Part shown: positions 20,307 to 30,830 of the stretch, one piece after another
Layout: every line of letters starts with the position of its first letter
Numbering within the stretch: position 1 is the stretch's first letter
Origin: Neptunomonas antarctica
Lineage (GTDB): Bacteria > Pseudomonadota > Gammaproteobacteria > Pseudomonadales > Balneatricaceae
Length of the DNA: 64,000 nucleotides
Direction of reading: 5' to 3'
Assembly (NCBI RefSeq): GCF_001305295.1
Contig: NZ_LJSI01000035.1
Coordinates: 117,864 to 181,863, forward strand
Notes under the pieces: generated by a model
What the model was told of the DNA's origin: nothing
The model's input: only the letters and a program-made list of their open reading frames with translations
Database searches by the model: none
Program-made: the position numbers and the translations under genes

Positions 20307-22160
20307 TCAGATGGACAGCGATTTAAGCTTACGGCCGCCATAGGTTAAATTAACCAACGCCCGCGTGACCAGAATCGCGGTAAACATTGACGTCAGAATA
20401 CCGACCGATAATGTGATCGCAAACCCTTTCACCGGCCCCGTACCCATCGCAAACAAAATAACAGCGGCGATAAGCGTCGTAATATTGGCATCAAGAATGG
20501 TAGTAAAGGCTCGATCAAAGCCTGCACTAATAGCAGACTGCGGCGGAAGACCGTTTTTCAACTCTTCCTTAATACGCGCAAAGATCAACACGTTGGCATC
20601 TACCGCCATACCCACCGTCAGAACGATACCCGCAATGCCGGGCAAGGTTAACGTGGCCGACAGTAATGACATGACCGCCACCAGTAGCACTAAATTGACA
20701 CACAGCGCGATATTGGCCAGCAATCCAAAGGTTCGATAAACCACCAGCATAAAGATCAGCACCAGCGCAAAACCGATTTGAACCGAGGTAACCCCCTGTT
20801 GAATATTTTCTGCACCGAGACTAGGCCCGACTGTGCGCTCTTCCACAAAATAGACAGGCGCAGCTAGCGCACCCGCTCGCAGTAAAAGAGCCAGCTCGGA
20901 GGATTCCCCCGCACCATCTAAACCGGTAATACGGAACTGATTACCCAGCACTGACTGAATAGTCGCCAGCGAGATGATTTTTTTCTCAATATAAGGAATA
21001 CGTCGCTCGACCTGCACACCATCAACCGTTTCAACCAGAGTACGCGCCTTGTACTCAACAAACAGCACGGCCATACGGCGCTTAATCGCATTACGGGTGG
21101 TGCGCCCCATCAACTGGCCGCCTTTATTATCCAGCGTAATGGACACCTGTGGCTGACCATTTTCGTCAAACGTGGACTGCGCATTAGAAACGCTGGAGCC
21201 CGTGATGATGATATCTTTTTCCAACACGCCTTTACGGCCAGGCTCATTGCGGAATTCGTAGGTTTCGGTCAATCCGCGACTATCATCGGGTTTCGCTTCT
21301 AAGCGAAATTCCAGATTAGCCGTTTTACCGATAATACGTTTAGCGGCCGCCGTATCCTGCACACCAGGTAGCTGCACAACAATACGATTACGCCCCTGAC
21401 GCTGCACCAAAGGCTCAGCCACACCCAACTCGTTGACACGATTACGCAGGGTCGTCAGATTCTGTTTGATGGCATAATCTTCAATCGCGCGGGTTGTCCT
21501 TTCGGTCAGCGTAATCGTTAGAAAATTAGCGTTTTCAACATCATCTGTCTGAAAAACAAATTCATTATAGTCTTTACGCAGTAGCACAGCGGCGCTATCA
21601 CGTGTTGCCGCATCGGCAAATTTAACAGCCAGACTTCCGTCTTCACGGTGATCCACCGAACGATAGCGTAACTTATCTTCACGCAGCTTAACTTTAATTT
21701 CAGAAACATAGACATCAAGACGCTGAGCTACCGCCGTTGCCATGTCAACTTCCAATAAGAAGTGCACACCGCCACGCAGATCCAACCCTAGTTTCATAGG
21801 GCCTGCGCCGATATTCTCGAGCCATTCAGGCGTTGTCGGCGCAAGATTCAACGCAACAATATAATTTTCGCCCAGTACAGTACTGATAACCTTTTTAGCC
21901 CGTAATTGCGTTTCGCCATCGGCAAAACGAATCAGGCCACTTTTATCCACCAGCTCAGCCGCCTTAAAAGACAAGCCTTCGCGTGTTAGTGCAGAGGTCA
22001 CTTTATCCATCAGAGGTTGATCTACCTGATGAATGTCACGATTCCCTGACAGCTGCACAGCATAATCTTCAGGATACAGATTGGGCGATGCGTATAAAGC
22101 ACCAATCAGCAATATAAAGATGATAAGTAGATTTTTCCACAGAGGGTAGCGGTTGAGCAT
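20307..22160 (-). CDS. secD: protein translocase subunit SecD
   Basis: The start is placed at ATG 22160 (MLNRYPLWKN), with AAAGGAA about nine bases upstream; a TTG seven codons earlier is less likely. One N-terminal membrane segment, a large periplasmic domain with GLDLRGGVHFLLEVD (about 110-125), then five membrane segments with the LTVGMAVDANVLIFARIKEE motif. It forms the SecDF complex with the next gene. About 617 residues, as in relatives. Confidence 0.95.
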   Translation of the reverse strand: MLNRYPLWKNLLIIFILLIGALYASPNLYPEDYAVQLSGNRDIHQVDQPLMDKVTSALTREGLSFKAAELVDKSGLIRFADGETQLRAKKVISTVLGENYIVALNLAPTTPEWLENIGAGPMKLGLDLRGGVHFLLEVDMATAVAQRLDVYVSEIKVKLREDKLRYRSVDHREDGSLAVKFADAATRDSAAVLLRKDYNEFVFQTDDVENANFLTITLTERTTRAIEDYAIKQNLTTLRNRVNELGVAEPLVQRQGRNRIVVQLPGVQDTAAAKRIIGKTANLEFRLEAKPDDSRGLTETYEFRNEPGRKGVLEKDIIITGSSVSNAQSTFDENGQPQVSITLDNKGGQLMGRTTRNAIKRRMAVLFVEYKARTLVETVDGVQVERRIPYIEKKIISLATIQSVLGNQFRITGLDGAGESSELALLLRAGALAAPVYFVEERTVGPSLGAENIQQGVTSVQIGFALVLIFMLVVYRTFGLLANIALCVNLVLLVAVMSLLSATLTLPGIAGIVLTVGMAVDANVLIFARIKEELKNGLPPQSAISAGFDRAFTTILDANITTLIAAVILFAMGTGPVKGFAITLSVGILTSMFTAILVTRALVNLTYGGRKLKSLSI

Positions 22161-22184
22161 GGTGCCCGTTCCTTTATACAAACG

Positions 22185-22210
22185 AAAACGCCACTAGAAG
22201 AGTGGCGTTT
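22185..22210 (-). terminator. hairpin between yajC and secD
   Basis: AAACGCCACT/AGTGGCGTTT with a five-base loop, followed on the minus strand by TTTTCG. It may attenuate secDF relative to yajC; the T run is short. Confidence 0.6.
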
Positions 22211-22226
22211 CAGACAAACATAAGTA

Positions 22227-22556
22227 TTAGATACTTTTCAGGGTGCCTTTAGGCAAAGCAGCTGCAACATGAACTTTCTGGAAAGTCATTTCTGTACCTT
22301 CACAGACTTCCAAAACAACATAGCTATCGTTCAGCTTAACGACTTTACCTAAGATACCACCAGCGGTGAGCACTTCATCACCTTTAGACAGATCATTGAT
22401 CAGTGCTTTATGATCTTTGGCACGCTTAGCTTGTGGACGCCACATGAAAAAATAGAAGATTAAACCAAAGCCCAACAGAAAAATAATGTTGAAAAAACCC
22501 GGGTCCATTCCGCCTACAGCATCTGCTGCTTCAGCTGAGGAAATAAAGAAGCTCAT
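22227..22556 (-). CDS. yajC: preprotein translocase subunit YajC
   Basis: Small single-span membrane protein accessory to SecDF. One transmembrane helix (about 19-38, FNIIFLLGFGLIFYFFMW) is followed by the conserved RPQAKRAKDHKALINDLSKGDEVLTAGGI cytoplasmic domain. The 109 residues are normal. AGGAG precedes the ATG. The tgt-yajC-secD-secF order is classic. Confidence 0.96.
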   Translation of the reverse strand: MSFFISSAEAADAVGGMDPGFFNIIFLLGFGLIFYFFMWRPQAKRAKDHKALINDLSKGDEVLTAGGILGKVVKLNDSYVVLEVCEGTEMTFQKVHVAAALPKGTLKSI

Positions 22557-22587
22557 TGTTACTCCTAACGTTATGATATTAAAATTA

Positions 22588-24827
<2,240 letters not shown>

Positions 24828-24907
24828 ATCACTTCAAAAAATACGTTAAAGAGGCGCCGAATTGTACAGTAAAACTATTTTTTTTAGCATCTTTAAAAAC
24901 ATAAGGA

Positions 24908-24935
24908 TTGACGTACAGCGAAAGCGGCATATAAT
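24908..24935 (+). promoter_or_regulatory. sigma-70 promoter of tRNA-Leu
   Basis: TTGACG (24908-24913), 16-base spacer, perfect TATAAT (24930-24935), then a GC-rich discriminator. The tRNA starts about 70 bases downstream. Confidence 0.8.
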
Positions 24936-25008
24936 ACGCCCAGAATTTACGCTCACTTGGTTAGATTTTTAGATAAATTGAGCAGTAAAGGCGAAAAGCA
25001 AGACCAAT

Positions 25009-25093
25009 GCCAGTGTGGTGGAATTGGTAGACACGACGGATTCAAAATCCGTTGCCGCAAGGTGTGCCGGTTCGAGTCCGGCCACTGGTACCA
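25009..25093 (+). tRNA. tRNA-Leu(CAA)
   Basis: An 85-nt class II tRNA with a long variable arm. The anticodon stem ACGGA/TCCGT encloses TTCAAAA (CAA), the T-loop is GGTTCGAGTCC, and CCA is encoded. The acceptor GCCAGTG pairs with CACTGGT, so the terminal pair is G-U instead of the usual G-C. It marks the boundary between the core block and the accessory region. Confidence 0.95.
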
Positions 25094-25479
25094 TTTGTCT
25101 TGTTGATTTATAAGATGTTTTAAGAAATCGAGCCTTTTATTAGCCTCGATTTTTTTGTGTCTGCGATTTACTACTCTGTACCTTCTCGCCGTTACACCCT
25201 TCTTTTTTACTACCTTTTATTACTTTCCACCAAGCGCTTATTAGCACCTCCGGTCTATTTCTGGTTTTCTCCATGTGCGGATTATGTGCGCAAGGGAGTC
25301 CAACGAAATCCTTCAATATCCCACGTTATCATCCTGCGCCCTTGTTACATGAGCAGCTATGCCAATCACTTAGTTACATTGAGTAGCAGGTTTCTTGACG
25401 GTACTCCGGTCTTTTTCCGGTTGTATGAAGGGCGGTTTTCGACCCAGACTGTGCCAAAACTGGTCGTTCGCCGGATATA
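25094..25479. other. non-coding gap after tRNA-Leu
   Basis: No convincing gene is visible. Open frames here lack ribosome binding sites and protein-like composition. I looked for an integrase or a copy of the tRNA 3' end and saw neither. Confidence 0.5.
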
Positions 25480-25507
25480 AAAAATCCCCGCATCAGACGG
25501 GGCTTTT
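25480..25507 (-). terminator. terminator after the PEP-CTERM-like gene
   Basis: GCCCCG/CGGGGA stem with a seven-base loop, followed on the minus strand by six T residues; 30 bases past the stop codon of the leftward gene. Confidence 0.85.
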
Positions 25508-25536
25508 GAGTCCATATTGGCTAGTTAAAGCGTCGC

Positions 25537-26064
25537 TTAAGCGCGCCCTTTGCGAACAAAACCGACTAACCCCAATCCGAAGCCAAACAGCCAAATAGTA
25601 GCGGACACAGGCACCGTGGCGCTCACAGTGGCGGCATCGGATGCGGTCAGACTTCGTACCGCTACGAAGTTACCAAATCCGCGTACATCGCCCAAAGAGC
25701 TGACACCGTCGGCCCGCATTTTCCAAGTACTATATCCGCGAGTACCGCGCGTCCAGTAATATCCCGCACCCACGTTAGTAAACTCCAAGAGAGGTCCCAG
25801 ATCGCCATAGGCGCTGGTCAATGCCTCCCATTCGGATTTAGAGCTTAGCTGCCAAGTGCTATTTCCAGCATAGGTCAGGGAGCCAGCCCAATTGCTTGCT
25901 GACGTCCAGCTCCCAGCCCTTCCATTCGCTGTTGTGAAGTCCTGCATCCAGATTATATTGGTGTTAGTATCCAGTACTTCATCACCCGCATTCATTAATG
26001 TTAGAGACGCGTTTGCCGATGAGAACACTGAACACAGTAATAATATCCCTAATAATTTCGTCAT
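25537..26064 (-). CDS. secreted DUF1566-like protein with PEP-CTERM-like sorting tail
   Basis: 175 residues. A Sec signal peptide (MTKLLGILLLCSVFSSANA) is followed by a Trp/Gly-rich domain resembling the Lcl_C/DUF1566 group (LDTNTNIIWMQDF, WQLSSKSEWEAL, GYYWTRGT, FVAVRSL). The C-terminus is VPVSATIWLFGFGLGLVGFVRKGRA, split as VPVSA, a hydrophobic span and a basic end. This resembles the VPVPAAVWLFGSGL-type PEP-CTERM signals, with Ser for the second Pro. Proteins of this class are cut by an exosortase and linked to exopolysaccharide production; no exosortase lies in this window. A sigma-54-type promoter and upstream palindrome precede it. Confidence 0.75.
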   Translation of the reverse strand: MTKLLGILLLCSVFSSANASLTLMNAGDEVLDTNTNIIWMQDFTTANGRAGSWTSASNWAGSLTYAGNSTWQLSSKSEWEALTSAYGDLGPLLEFTNVGAGYYWTRGTRGYSTWKMRADGVSSLGDVRGFGNFVAVRSLTASDAATVSATVPVSATIWLFGFGLGLVGFVRKGRA

Positions 26065-26128
26065 AAATACTTCCTTTAGATCGGATAGGCATCGATGAGT
26101 GACCGATTTTTATTCCTGAAATACCTAA

Positions 26129-26144
26129 TGCAAAGTATAAGCCA
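26129..26144 (-). promoter_or_regulatory. sigma-54 -24/-12 promoter of the PEP-CTERM-like gene
   Basis: Reads TGGCTTATACTTTGCA on the minus strand: GG at -24 and GC at -12 with the required spacing, and a full TTGCA. It lies about 65 bases upstream of the start codon. Confidence 0.7.
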
Positions 26145-26207
26145 GATTTATAAAATAAATTAATTTCAAGTACTTAGTTATAATTTTGAATTTTATTTAT
26201 GTCGTGA

Positions 26208-26224
26208 TGTAAAAAATTCTGACA
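26208..26224. promoter_or_regulatory. candidate enhancer site (17-bp imperfect palindrome)
   Basis: TGTAAAAAATTCTGACA, 64 bp from the -24/-12 element. Its arms fit TGTMA-N7-TKACA, and it matches the sites upstream of both RTX genes. Confidence 0.65.
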
Positions 26225-26486
26225 CTAAGCACGTCAAAAAAAGCCCTGCAGGCTAAGCGCCCACTACCAAGACCGGTCAGCGACCGCGATGACGACTGGC
26301 GAGATCCGCTACTTCTTAATCTGTTTCCTTTATCTGGCAACCACAAATTATCTAGCGTGGCCTCTAAGAAATATCTACTGAATCAAAAAACAACCATCCT
26401 CCTTGGCTAAGGAGCCTGCGATTAAGTTTCTTTAGCTTAGTTACGGGCAGCATAAAGCGGCCATGCACGTCACAATTTTGTGCTTA

Positions 26487-26797
26487 TTAGCATTTCCCTA
26501 AGAACACGGGATACCTCCCTTCCATCGGCAAAACCAACTCGACAGGAAAACACAGCGCAGCAAAGGTAAACTCTGCCTGCTTTTTCTTTGAATATCCCGT
26601 TACATATTTATAACCAGTAGCAGTCCCTCGTTCAAGGACTAGCTCAACACGTACACCATCAAGAATAGCCTCTACTTCGCTTACGATGTCATCCCCATTG
26701 AAGAACCATTCTCGCCTTGCTTCAGATATAATATATCTTTCCAGCTGCTCCTTTGAATCAAAACCCCGAGTAAGGGAGAAAGATCAATCTTTATCAT
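26487..26797 (-). pseudogene. frameshifted small gene of unknown function
   Basis: An ATG at 26797 follows AGGGAGTGAAA and begins MIKIDLSPLL. The frame is then lost at a GGGG-TTTT stretch near 26765. The next frame continues open for about 85 codons (RGFDSKEQLERYIISEARRE ... EAILDGVRVELVLERGT ... LPMEGRYPVFLGKC, stop at 26487). The continuous protein-like sequence across one frame change suggests a recently inactivated gene of about 95-100 residues. I do not recognise the family. A sequencing error in the homopolymer is the alternative. Confidence 0.55.
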
Positions 26798-26806
26798 TTT
26801 CACTCC

Positions 26807-26926
26807 CTACTCTCTCATTTTAGCCCGTTTTCTTTCATCAACAGCATAAGTAACCAGGATCTCAATTTCCACGAGCTCTCCTGTTTTCTCAAGCGCGACT
26901 GAGAGATCTGATACAAAACAGACCTA
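26807..26926 (-). pseudogene. fragment of a second small gene
   Basis: The frame ending in TAG at 26807 reads DLSVALEKTGELVEIEILVT then YAVDERKRAKMRE, which looks like real protein, but it has no start codon and is closed by an upstream stop. It ends ten bases before the start of the frameshifted gene at 26797, so the two look like a decayed gene pair. Confidence 0.4.
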
Positions 26927-27015
26927 CCCCCATTCCGATTCAACATATGAAAGCGGAGAAAGCGCACTTTCGCCAGCCAACATTTACCATGTCTTGCGTG
27001 CTAAGCTCCCTCAGA

Positions 27016-27038
27016 TTGACGTCATTGCAAAACGTCAA
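27016..27038. promoter_or_regulatory. perfect inverted repeat before the aldolase gene
   Basis: TTGACGT-N9-ACGTCAA, about 48 bases upstream of the start codon; a possible operator. The first arm could also serve as a -35 box. Confidence 0.45.
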
Positions 27039-27085
27039 CCATCCGCTGAGATGCCAGCGATCGAAACCTATTGAGGATAAACAAC

Positions 27086-27814
27086 ATGCAAACAGAACAA
27101 GAATTGCGGATTGATCTGGCGGCGGCTTTCCGGCTTATCTATGAAATGGATATGCATGAGTCGGTCGCTAATCACCTCAGTGCGGCGGTGTCCGGGGATG
27201 GTAAACAATTCCTTATGAACCGTCGTTGGATGCACTTTGCGAATGTCACTGCCAGTAGCCTGCAGTTGCTTGATAGTGAAGACGCCAGCATTATGCAGAC
27301 CGACGAAGCCCCTGATGTTTCTGCCTGGAGTATTCATGGCAATGTGCATAAGGCATTGCCAGAAGCCCGCGTTATTCTGCACGTGCATTCTACTTATGCT
27401 ACCGCGTTGTCAACACTGAAAGATCCACGCATATTGCCGATCGATAACAATACCGCACGCTTCTACGAGCGCATCGCCTATGATACAAACTTCGGCGGCA
27501 ATGCTATAACTGATGATGAGGGCCGCCGTATCATGAATACCTTTGCCGGTAAAAAAGCATTGATGATGGGCAACCATGGAATCAGCGTTATCGGTGAGAC
27601 GGTCGCCGAAGCTTTTGAAGAACTGTATTACTTAGAAAAAGCCTGTAAAACGCTGGTGCTGGCTTATTCAACGGGGCAGCCACTCAATGTCCTACCCCAT
27701 GAATTAGCCCGGGACACGGCAGAAAGTATGGATGAGTTTCGTGGTCAGTCATTCGCGCACTTTGAGCAGTTGAAAGGAATGCTCGATAAAAAGGGCAGCT
27801 CGTATCGGGAGTAA
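27086..27814 (+). CDS. class II aldolase/adducin domain protein
   Basis: ATG 27086 follows TTGAGGA; a TTG at 27071 is less likely. The 242 residues carry the class II aldolase fold: zinc-binding histidines in LHVHSTYATAL and GNHGISVIGE, and an N-terminal ESVANHLSAAV block. Family members include fuculose-phosphate and ribulose-phosphate aldolases/epimerases and decarboxylase-like enzymes. The substrate cannot be told. It precedes the BCCT transporter gene by 85 bases, so transport and catabolism of one compound is possible but unproven. Confidence 0.8.
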   Translation: MQTEQELRIDLAAAFRLIYEMDMHESVANHLSAAVSGDGKQFLMNRRWMHFANVTASSLQLLDSEDASIMQTDEAPDVSAWSIHGNVHKALPEARVILHVHSTYATALSTLKDPRILPIDNNTARFYERIAYDTNFGGNAITDDEGRRIMNTFAGKKALMMGNHGISVIGETVAEAFEELYYLEKACKTLVLAYSTGQPLNVLPHELARDTAESMDEFRGQSFAHFEQLKGMLDKKGSSYRE

Positions 27815-27899
27815 ATCGAAGAGCGCCAATTGATCTCTGTCCCAATAACGAGTGAGCGTGTGTGATATCGTATGGTCTTCTGAAGAAACGGAGGCACAT

Positions 27900-29519
27900 A
27901 TGCTGGAACGCCTACAACGCCGATTGGGACTGCAGATTATACCGGGGGTATTTTTCACCTCGGCGGGTATAGCCGCGCTTTTCGTTGCCCTCGCGGTCCC
28001 GTTTGACAAAGTCGTTGCCGACAGTTTCGGGCTGCTCACCGGCTGGGTGGCTCATAACCTCGGCTGGTTCTACATTCTCTCTGTTAGCGCCCTATTGTTC
28101 TTCCTGATCAGCCTGGCATTCAGCCGCTATGGCAACATCCGCCTGGGAGCTGACGACAGCCGCCCCGATTACTCCAATCTCACCTGGTTCACCATGCTGT
28201 TCGCTGCCGGCATCGGCACAATATTGATGTTCTGGGGCGTGGCTGAACCGATTTCCCACTTCGCTAATCCGCCTTTTGATGGTGTGAAGCCGGGGTCGGA
28301 ACAGGCGGCCAGCGATGCTATGACCATAGCACTTTACCACTTCGGCCTGCACACCTGGACCATCTTTGCCGTACCGGGGTTGGCTATGGCTTACTTTTCC
28401 TATCGGCACAACCTGCCCATGCGTATCAGTAGTCTGTTCTATCCAATCCTCGGGGAACGGGCGTTCGGCCCCTGGGGCTGGGCAGTAGATGTGATTGCCG
28501 TGCTGGGTACCCTGTTTGGTGTGGCAACTTCGCTGGGCCTCGGGACCCTGCAGCTCAACAGTGGCCTAAACTATCTGTTTGGTGTGCCTTCCACCGGACT
28601 GGTTCAGGTCATACTGATTGCAGTCATTACCAGCATCGCAGCCACCTCGGTGGCGCTAGGGCTAGACAAGGGAGTGCGCCGACTGTCCCAGCTCAACATC
28701 GTTCTGGCGATGGCATTGCTCGCGTTCGTTCTCACCGTGGGTCCCAGCGTATTCATTGCCGAGGGAACGGTCCAGAGCTTAGGTACTTATCTCAATGCGT
28801 TGCCTCGGTTGGCGTTCTGGACCGAAACCTTCAAGGACACCGACTGGCAACGCCAGTGGACACTGTTTTACTGGGCATGGACCATTTCCTGGGCACCCTA
28901 TGTTGGGATCTTCATTGCCAGGATTTCCCGGGGGCGTACCATTCGCGAGTTCATCGCCGGCGTCCTGCTGGCGCCGACGGCCTTTACCCTGGTGTGGTTC
29001 GGAGTCTTTGGATTATCGGCTATTCAGATGGAGATGAGCGGCCAGATAGCACTCGCTGAGCAGGTGCAGCAGGATCCTTCCGTCGCCATTTTTGCATTCC
29101 TGGAAGCCCTCCCGCTTTCGGGCCTGTCCTCAGCTCTGAGCGTGATTATCATCGTAATTTTCTTTACTACCTCATCCGATTCCGCCTCATTGGTAATAGA
29201 TATGATGACCCGGCGGGATGAACAGCCTTCTCTGGTGCGCCAACGCATCTTCTGGGCGGTAGCTCAGGGTGTGATCGCCGCCGCCCTGTTGCTGGCTGGC
29301 GGGCTCGACGCCCTGCAAAATGTGATTACCTCCCTTGGCCTGCCCTTCTGCTTTCTTCTGATTTTTATGGCAGTGGCGCTTTTCAGAGCGCTCCGCGCAG
29401 ATGATAGGGGCTACAGTATGAATGAGCTGGTCCAGGGAAGAGCTTTCCCTGAAGTGGTAGCCCCCTCTGAAACCAAACAGGAGAACGACTATGTATCAGA
29501 AACTGCTGATCGCTATTGA
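27900..29519 (+). CDS. BCCT family transporter (betaine/choline/carnitine type)
   Basis: Start at ATG 27900, with GGAGG five bases upstream. About 539 residues with twelve hydrophobic segments. The BCCT signature is FYWAWTISWAPYVGIFIARISRGRTIREF, preceded by LFAAGIGTILMFWGVAEP. These carriers import trimethylammonium or sulfonium osmolytes by Na+ or H+ coupling; the exact substrate is not evident. The gene looks more GC-rich than its flanks, suggesting acquisition. It overlaps the following UspA gene by 29 bases, implying coupled translation. Confidence 0.9.
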   Translation: MLERLQRRLGLQIIPGVFFTSAGIAALFVALAVPFDKVVADSFGLLTGWVAHNLGWFYILSVSALLFFLISLAFSRYGNIRLGADDSRPDYSNLTWFTMLFAAGIGTILMFWGVAEPISHFANPPFDGVKPGSEQAASDAMTIALYHFGLHTWTIFAVPGLAMAYFSYRHNLPMRISSLFYPILGERAFGPWGWAVDVIAVLGTLFGVATSLGLGTLQLNSGLNYLFGVPSTGLVQVILIAVITSIAATSVALGLDKGVRRLSQLNIVLAMALLAFVLTVGPSVFIAEGTVQSLGTYLNALPRLAFWTETFKDTDWQRQWTLFYWAWTISWAPYVGIFIARISRGRTIREFIAGVLLAPTAFTLVWFGVFGLSAIQMEMSGQIALAEQVQQDPSVAIFAFLEALPLSGLSSALSVIIIVIFFTTSSDSASLVIDMMTRRDEQPSLVRQRIFWAVAQGVIAAALLLAGGLDALQNVITSLGLPFCFLLIFMAVALFRALRADDRGYSMNELVQGRAFPEVVAPSETKQENDYVSETADRY

Positions 29520-29955
29520 TCCCGAAGACGACGGTGAGGGCAAGTGTGCTCTGGCGACCGCCATAGGTCTGCTGCCTGAAGACGGTGAACTTCACCTTGC
29601 CAGCGTTTACAGTCCGGGCGGTGGCGAGTTTTTCCCGCTCGTTACCGCCGTCGCACCGGAGCAGAAGGAGGCCGAGGTTAGGGAGTCGCTTGATCTGCTT
29701 GTGCACAAATATTTACCTTTAAATCATAACGCGAGCCTGCATGTGGTGGCGGGTAGCCCCGGTGAAACACTGGTGGGCTTAGCGGGTCAGCTCTGTGTCG
29801 ATCTGTTGATCCTGGTATCCCGTGGCAGTAGCGGTCACTGGCCCTTACGCCGGGCGACTGTGGAGTATGTTTCGGTGAATGCCCCCTGTCCCGTACTTGT
29901 GTTGCCGTCACTGGAGAAGGCTGGCCCTCAAACGACGGACGAAGAAGGCGACTAA
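29491..29955 (+). CDS. universal stress protein, UspA family
   Basis: 154 residues with an N-terminal KLLIAIDPEDDGE and a C-terminal ATP-loop-like segment (LLILVSRGSSGHWPLRRATVEYVSVNAPCPVLVLP). The canonical G-2X-G-9X-G(S/T) spacing is altered (SRGSSGHW...TVEYV). CAGGAG precedes the ATG. Its start lies inside the 3' end of the BCCT gene, as with UspA-type regulators known beside osmolyte transporters (TeaD with TeaABC), so a transporter-regulating role is inferred. Confidence 0.88.
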   Translation: MYQKLLIAIDPEDDGEGKCALATAIGLLPEDGELHLASVYSPGGGEFFPLVTAVAPEQKEAEVRESLDLLVHKYLPLNHNASLHVVAGSPGETLVGLAGQLCVDLLILVSRGSSGHWPLRRATVEYVSVNAPCPVLVLPSLEKAGPQTTDEEGD

Positions 29956-30089
29956 CCAGCCGAACAAGGCGATGGAAGTGACGCCATTCGCTAGCGCTCT
30001 GTTTTTTCCTGCTTGAGTAGGTTCAGCGAAACCTGACCCAACGGGATCAGTTAGATGAAAGGCAAATCAAGATAATAAGGACTTCAATT

Positions 30090-30494
30090 ATGAAGAAATA
30101 CGCGTCGATGGTTTTATTTGCATGGGTGATATTTCTGGCAAGTAATATCGGAGCAAAAGAGGTACAACTTGCCCCGGGAGAAACATACCGTCAAGGTGAC
30201 CTTACCGTCACATGCGGCCAATCGCCAACAGAGACACCCTTGGCCCTCAACGACTGCCAGTATTGGGATGATTTTAATAATAAGTGCCTGTTTAAGAAAA
30301 CCACTTACATGTATAAAAACCTCGAATGCGTTGAAGAATGCCAGCATTGGGATAAGTTCAACAGCACGTGCTCTTACCCGTCAAAATGCACCTTCTACCC
30401 ATCCCATAAGACATTTGTGCGAACCACATGCGAAAAGTTTGACGACTTCAACAATACTTGTTTGAAAATGAAGGAGACGAAAATTGGACGGTAA
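30090..30494 (+). CDS. secreted protein with three Cys-x2-[WF]-D-x-F-N-x2-C repeats
   Basis: 134 residues. A signal peptide (MKKYASMVLFAWVIFLASNIGA) is followed by VQLAPGETYRQGDLTVTCG, then three copies of one motif: CQYWDDFNNKC, CQHWDKFNSTC and CEKFDDFNNTC, with other cysteines between. The regular cysteine pairs suggest disulfide-linked hairpins in the periplasm or outside the cell. AATAAGG precedes the ATG. I do not recognise the family. Codon use looks normal and no neighbour indicates a role. Confidence 0.75.
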   Translation: MKKYASMVLFAWVIFLASNIGAKEVQLAPGETYRQGDLTVTCGQSPTETPLALNDCQYWDDFNNKCLFKKTTYMYKNLECVEECQHWDKFNSTCSYPSKCTFYPSHKTFVRTTCEKFDDFNNTCLKMKETKIGR

Positions 30495-30625
30495 GCGAAA
30501 AAGTTTCTGTGTAATGGAGGGGTGTCAAAATACGAAATGAGGTCGGACCCAGCCATATGCTTGTTGCTGTAGACAGCCCAATTCAAAATTACCGGAGCGC
30601 AACTCATGGAATCGGACCAAAATAA

Positions 30626-30830
30626 ACTCGGTATCGCGAAATTCGCGGCCTTAAAAATGGTCGAATACAAGCCGCAATTTACAAACCTTTTACCAAAAAA
30701 TATTACGCTTACGCTGTACCTAAAGGTGAAACTGAATGGCTAAAAGAGATCAATGCGTTTCTTGCCACCATGGAAGCAAACGGTCAACTTAGGATTTGTC
30801 TGAAAAATGGCTTATTCAGCGTATTTTCTC
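30626..30830 (+). pseudogene. possible remnant of a periplasmic amino-acid-binding protein
   Basis: A frame opened by a stop at 30623 reads YREIRGLKNGRIQAAIYKPF then TKKYYAYAVPKGETEWLKEI and NAFLATMEANGQLR. The YAVPKG-(ten residues)-FLATMEANGQ pattern resembles the C-terminal helix of family 3 solute-binding proteins. There is no start codon, and the frame runs into antisense of tolC. The identification is tentative. The 335-base gap around it (30495-30829) contains nothing else I can support. Confidence 0.35.

Noticed and set aside
25094..25480. Integration site or phage remnant behind tRNA-Leu
   Set aside because: No integrase and no direct repeat of the tRNA 3' end were seen between 25 and 47 kb.
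30520..30545. A REP-like GAGGTCGGACCC segment
   Set aside because: Only one short copy was seen; a repeat family cannot be claimed from a single occurrence.
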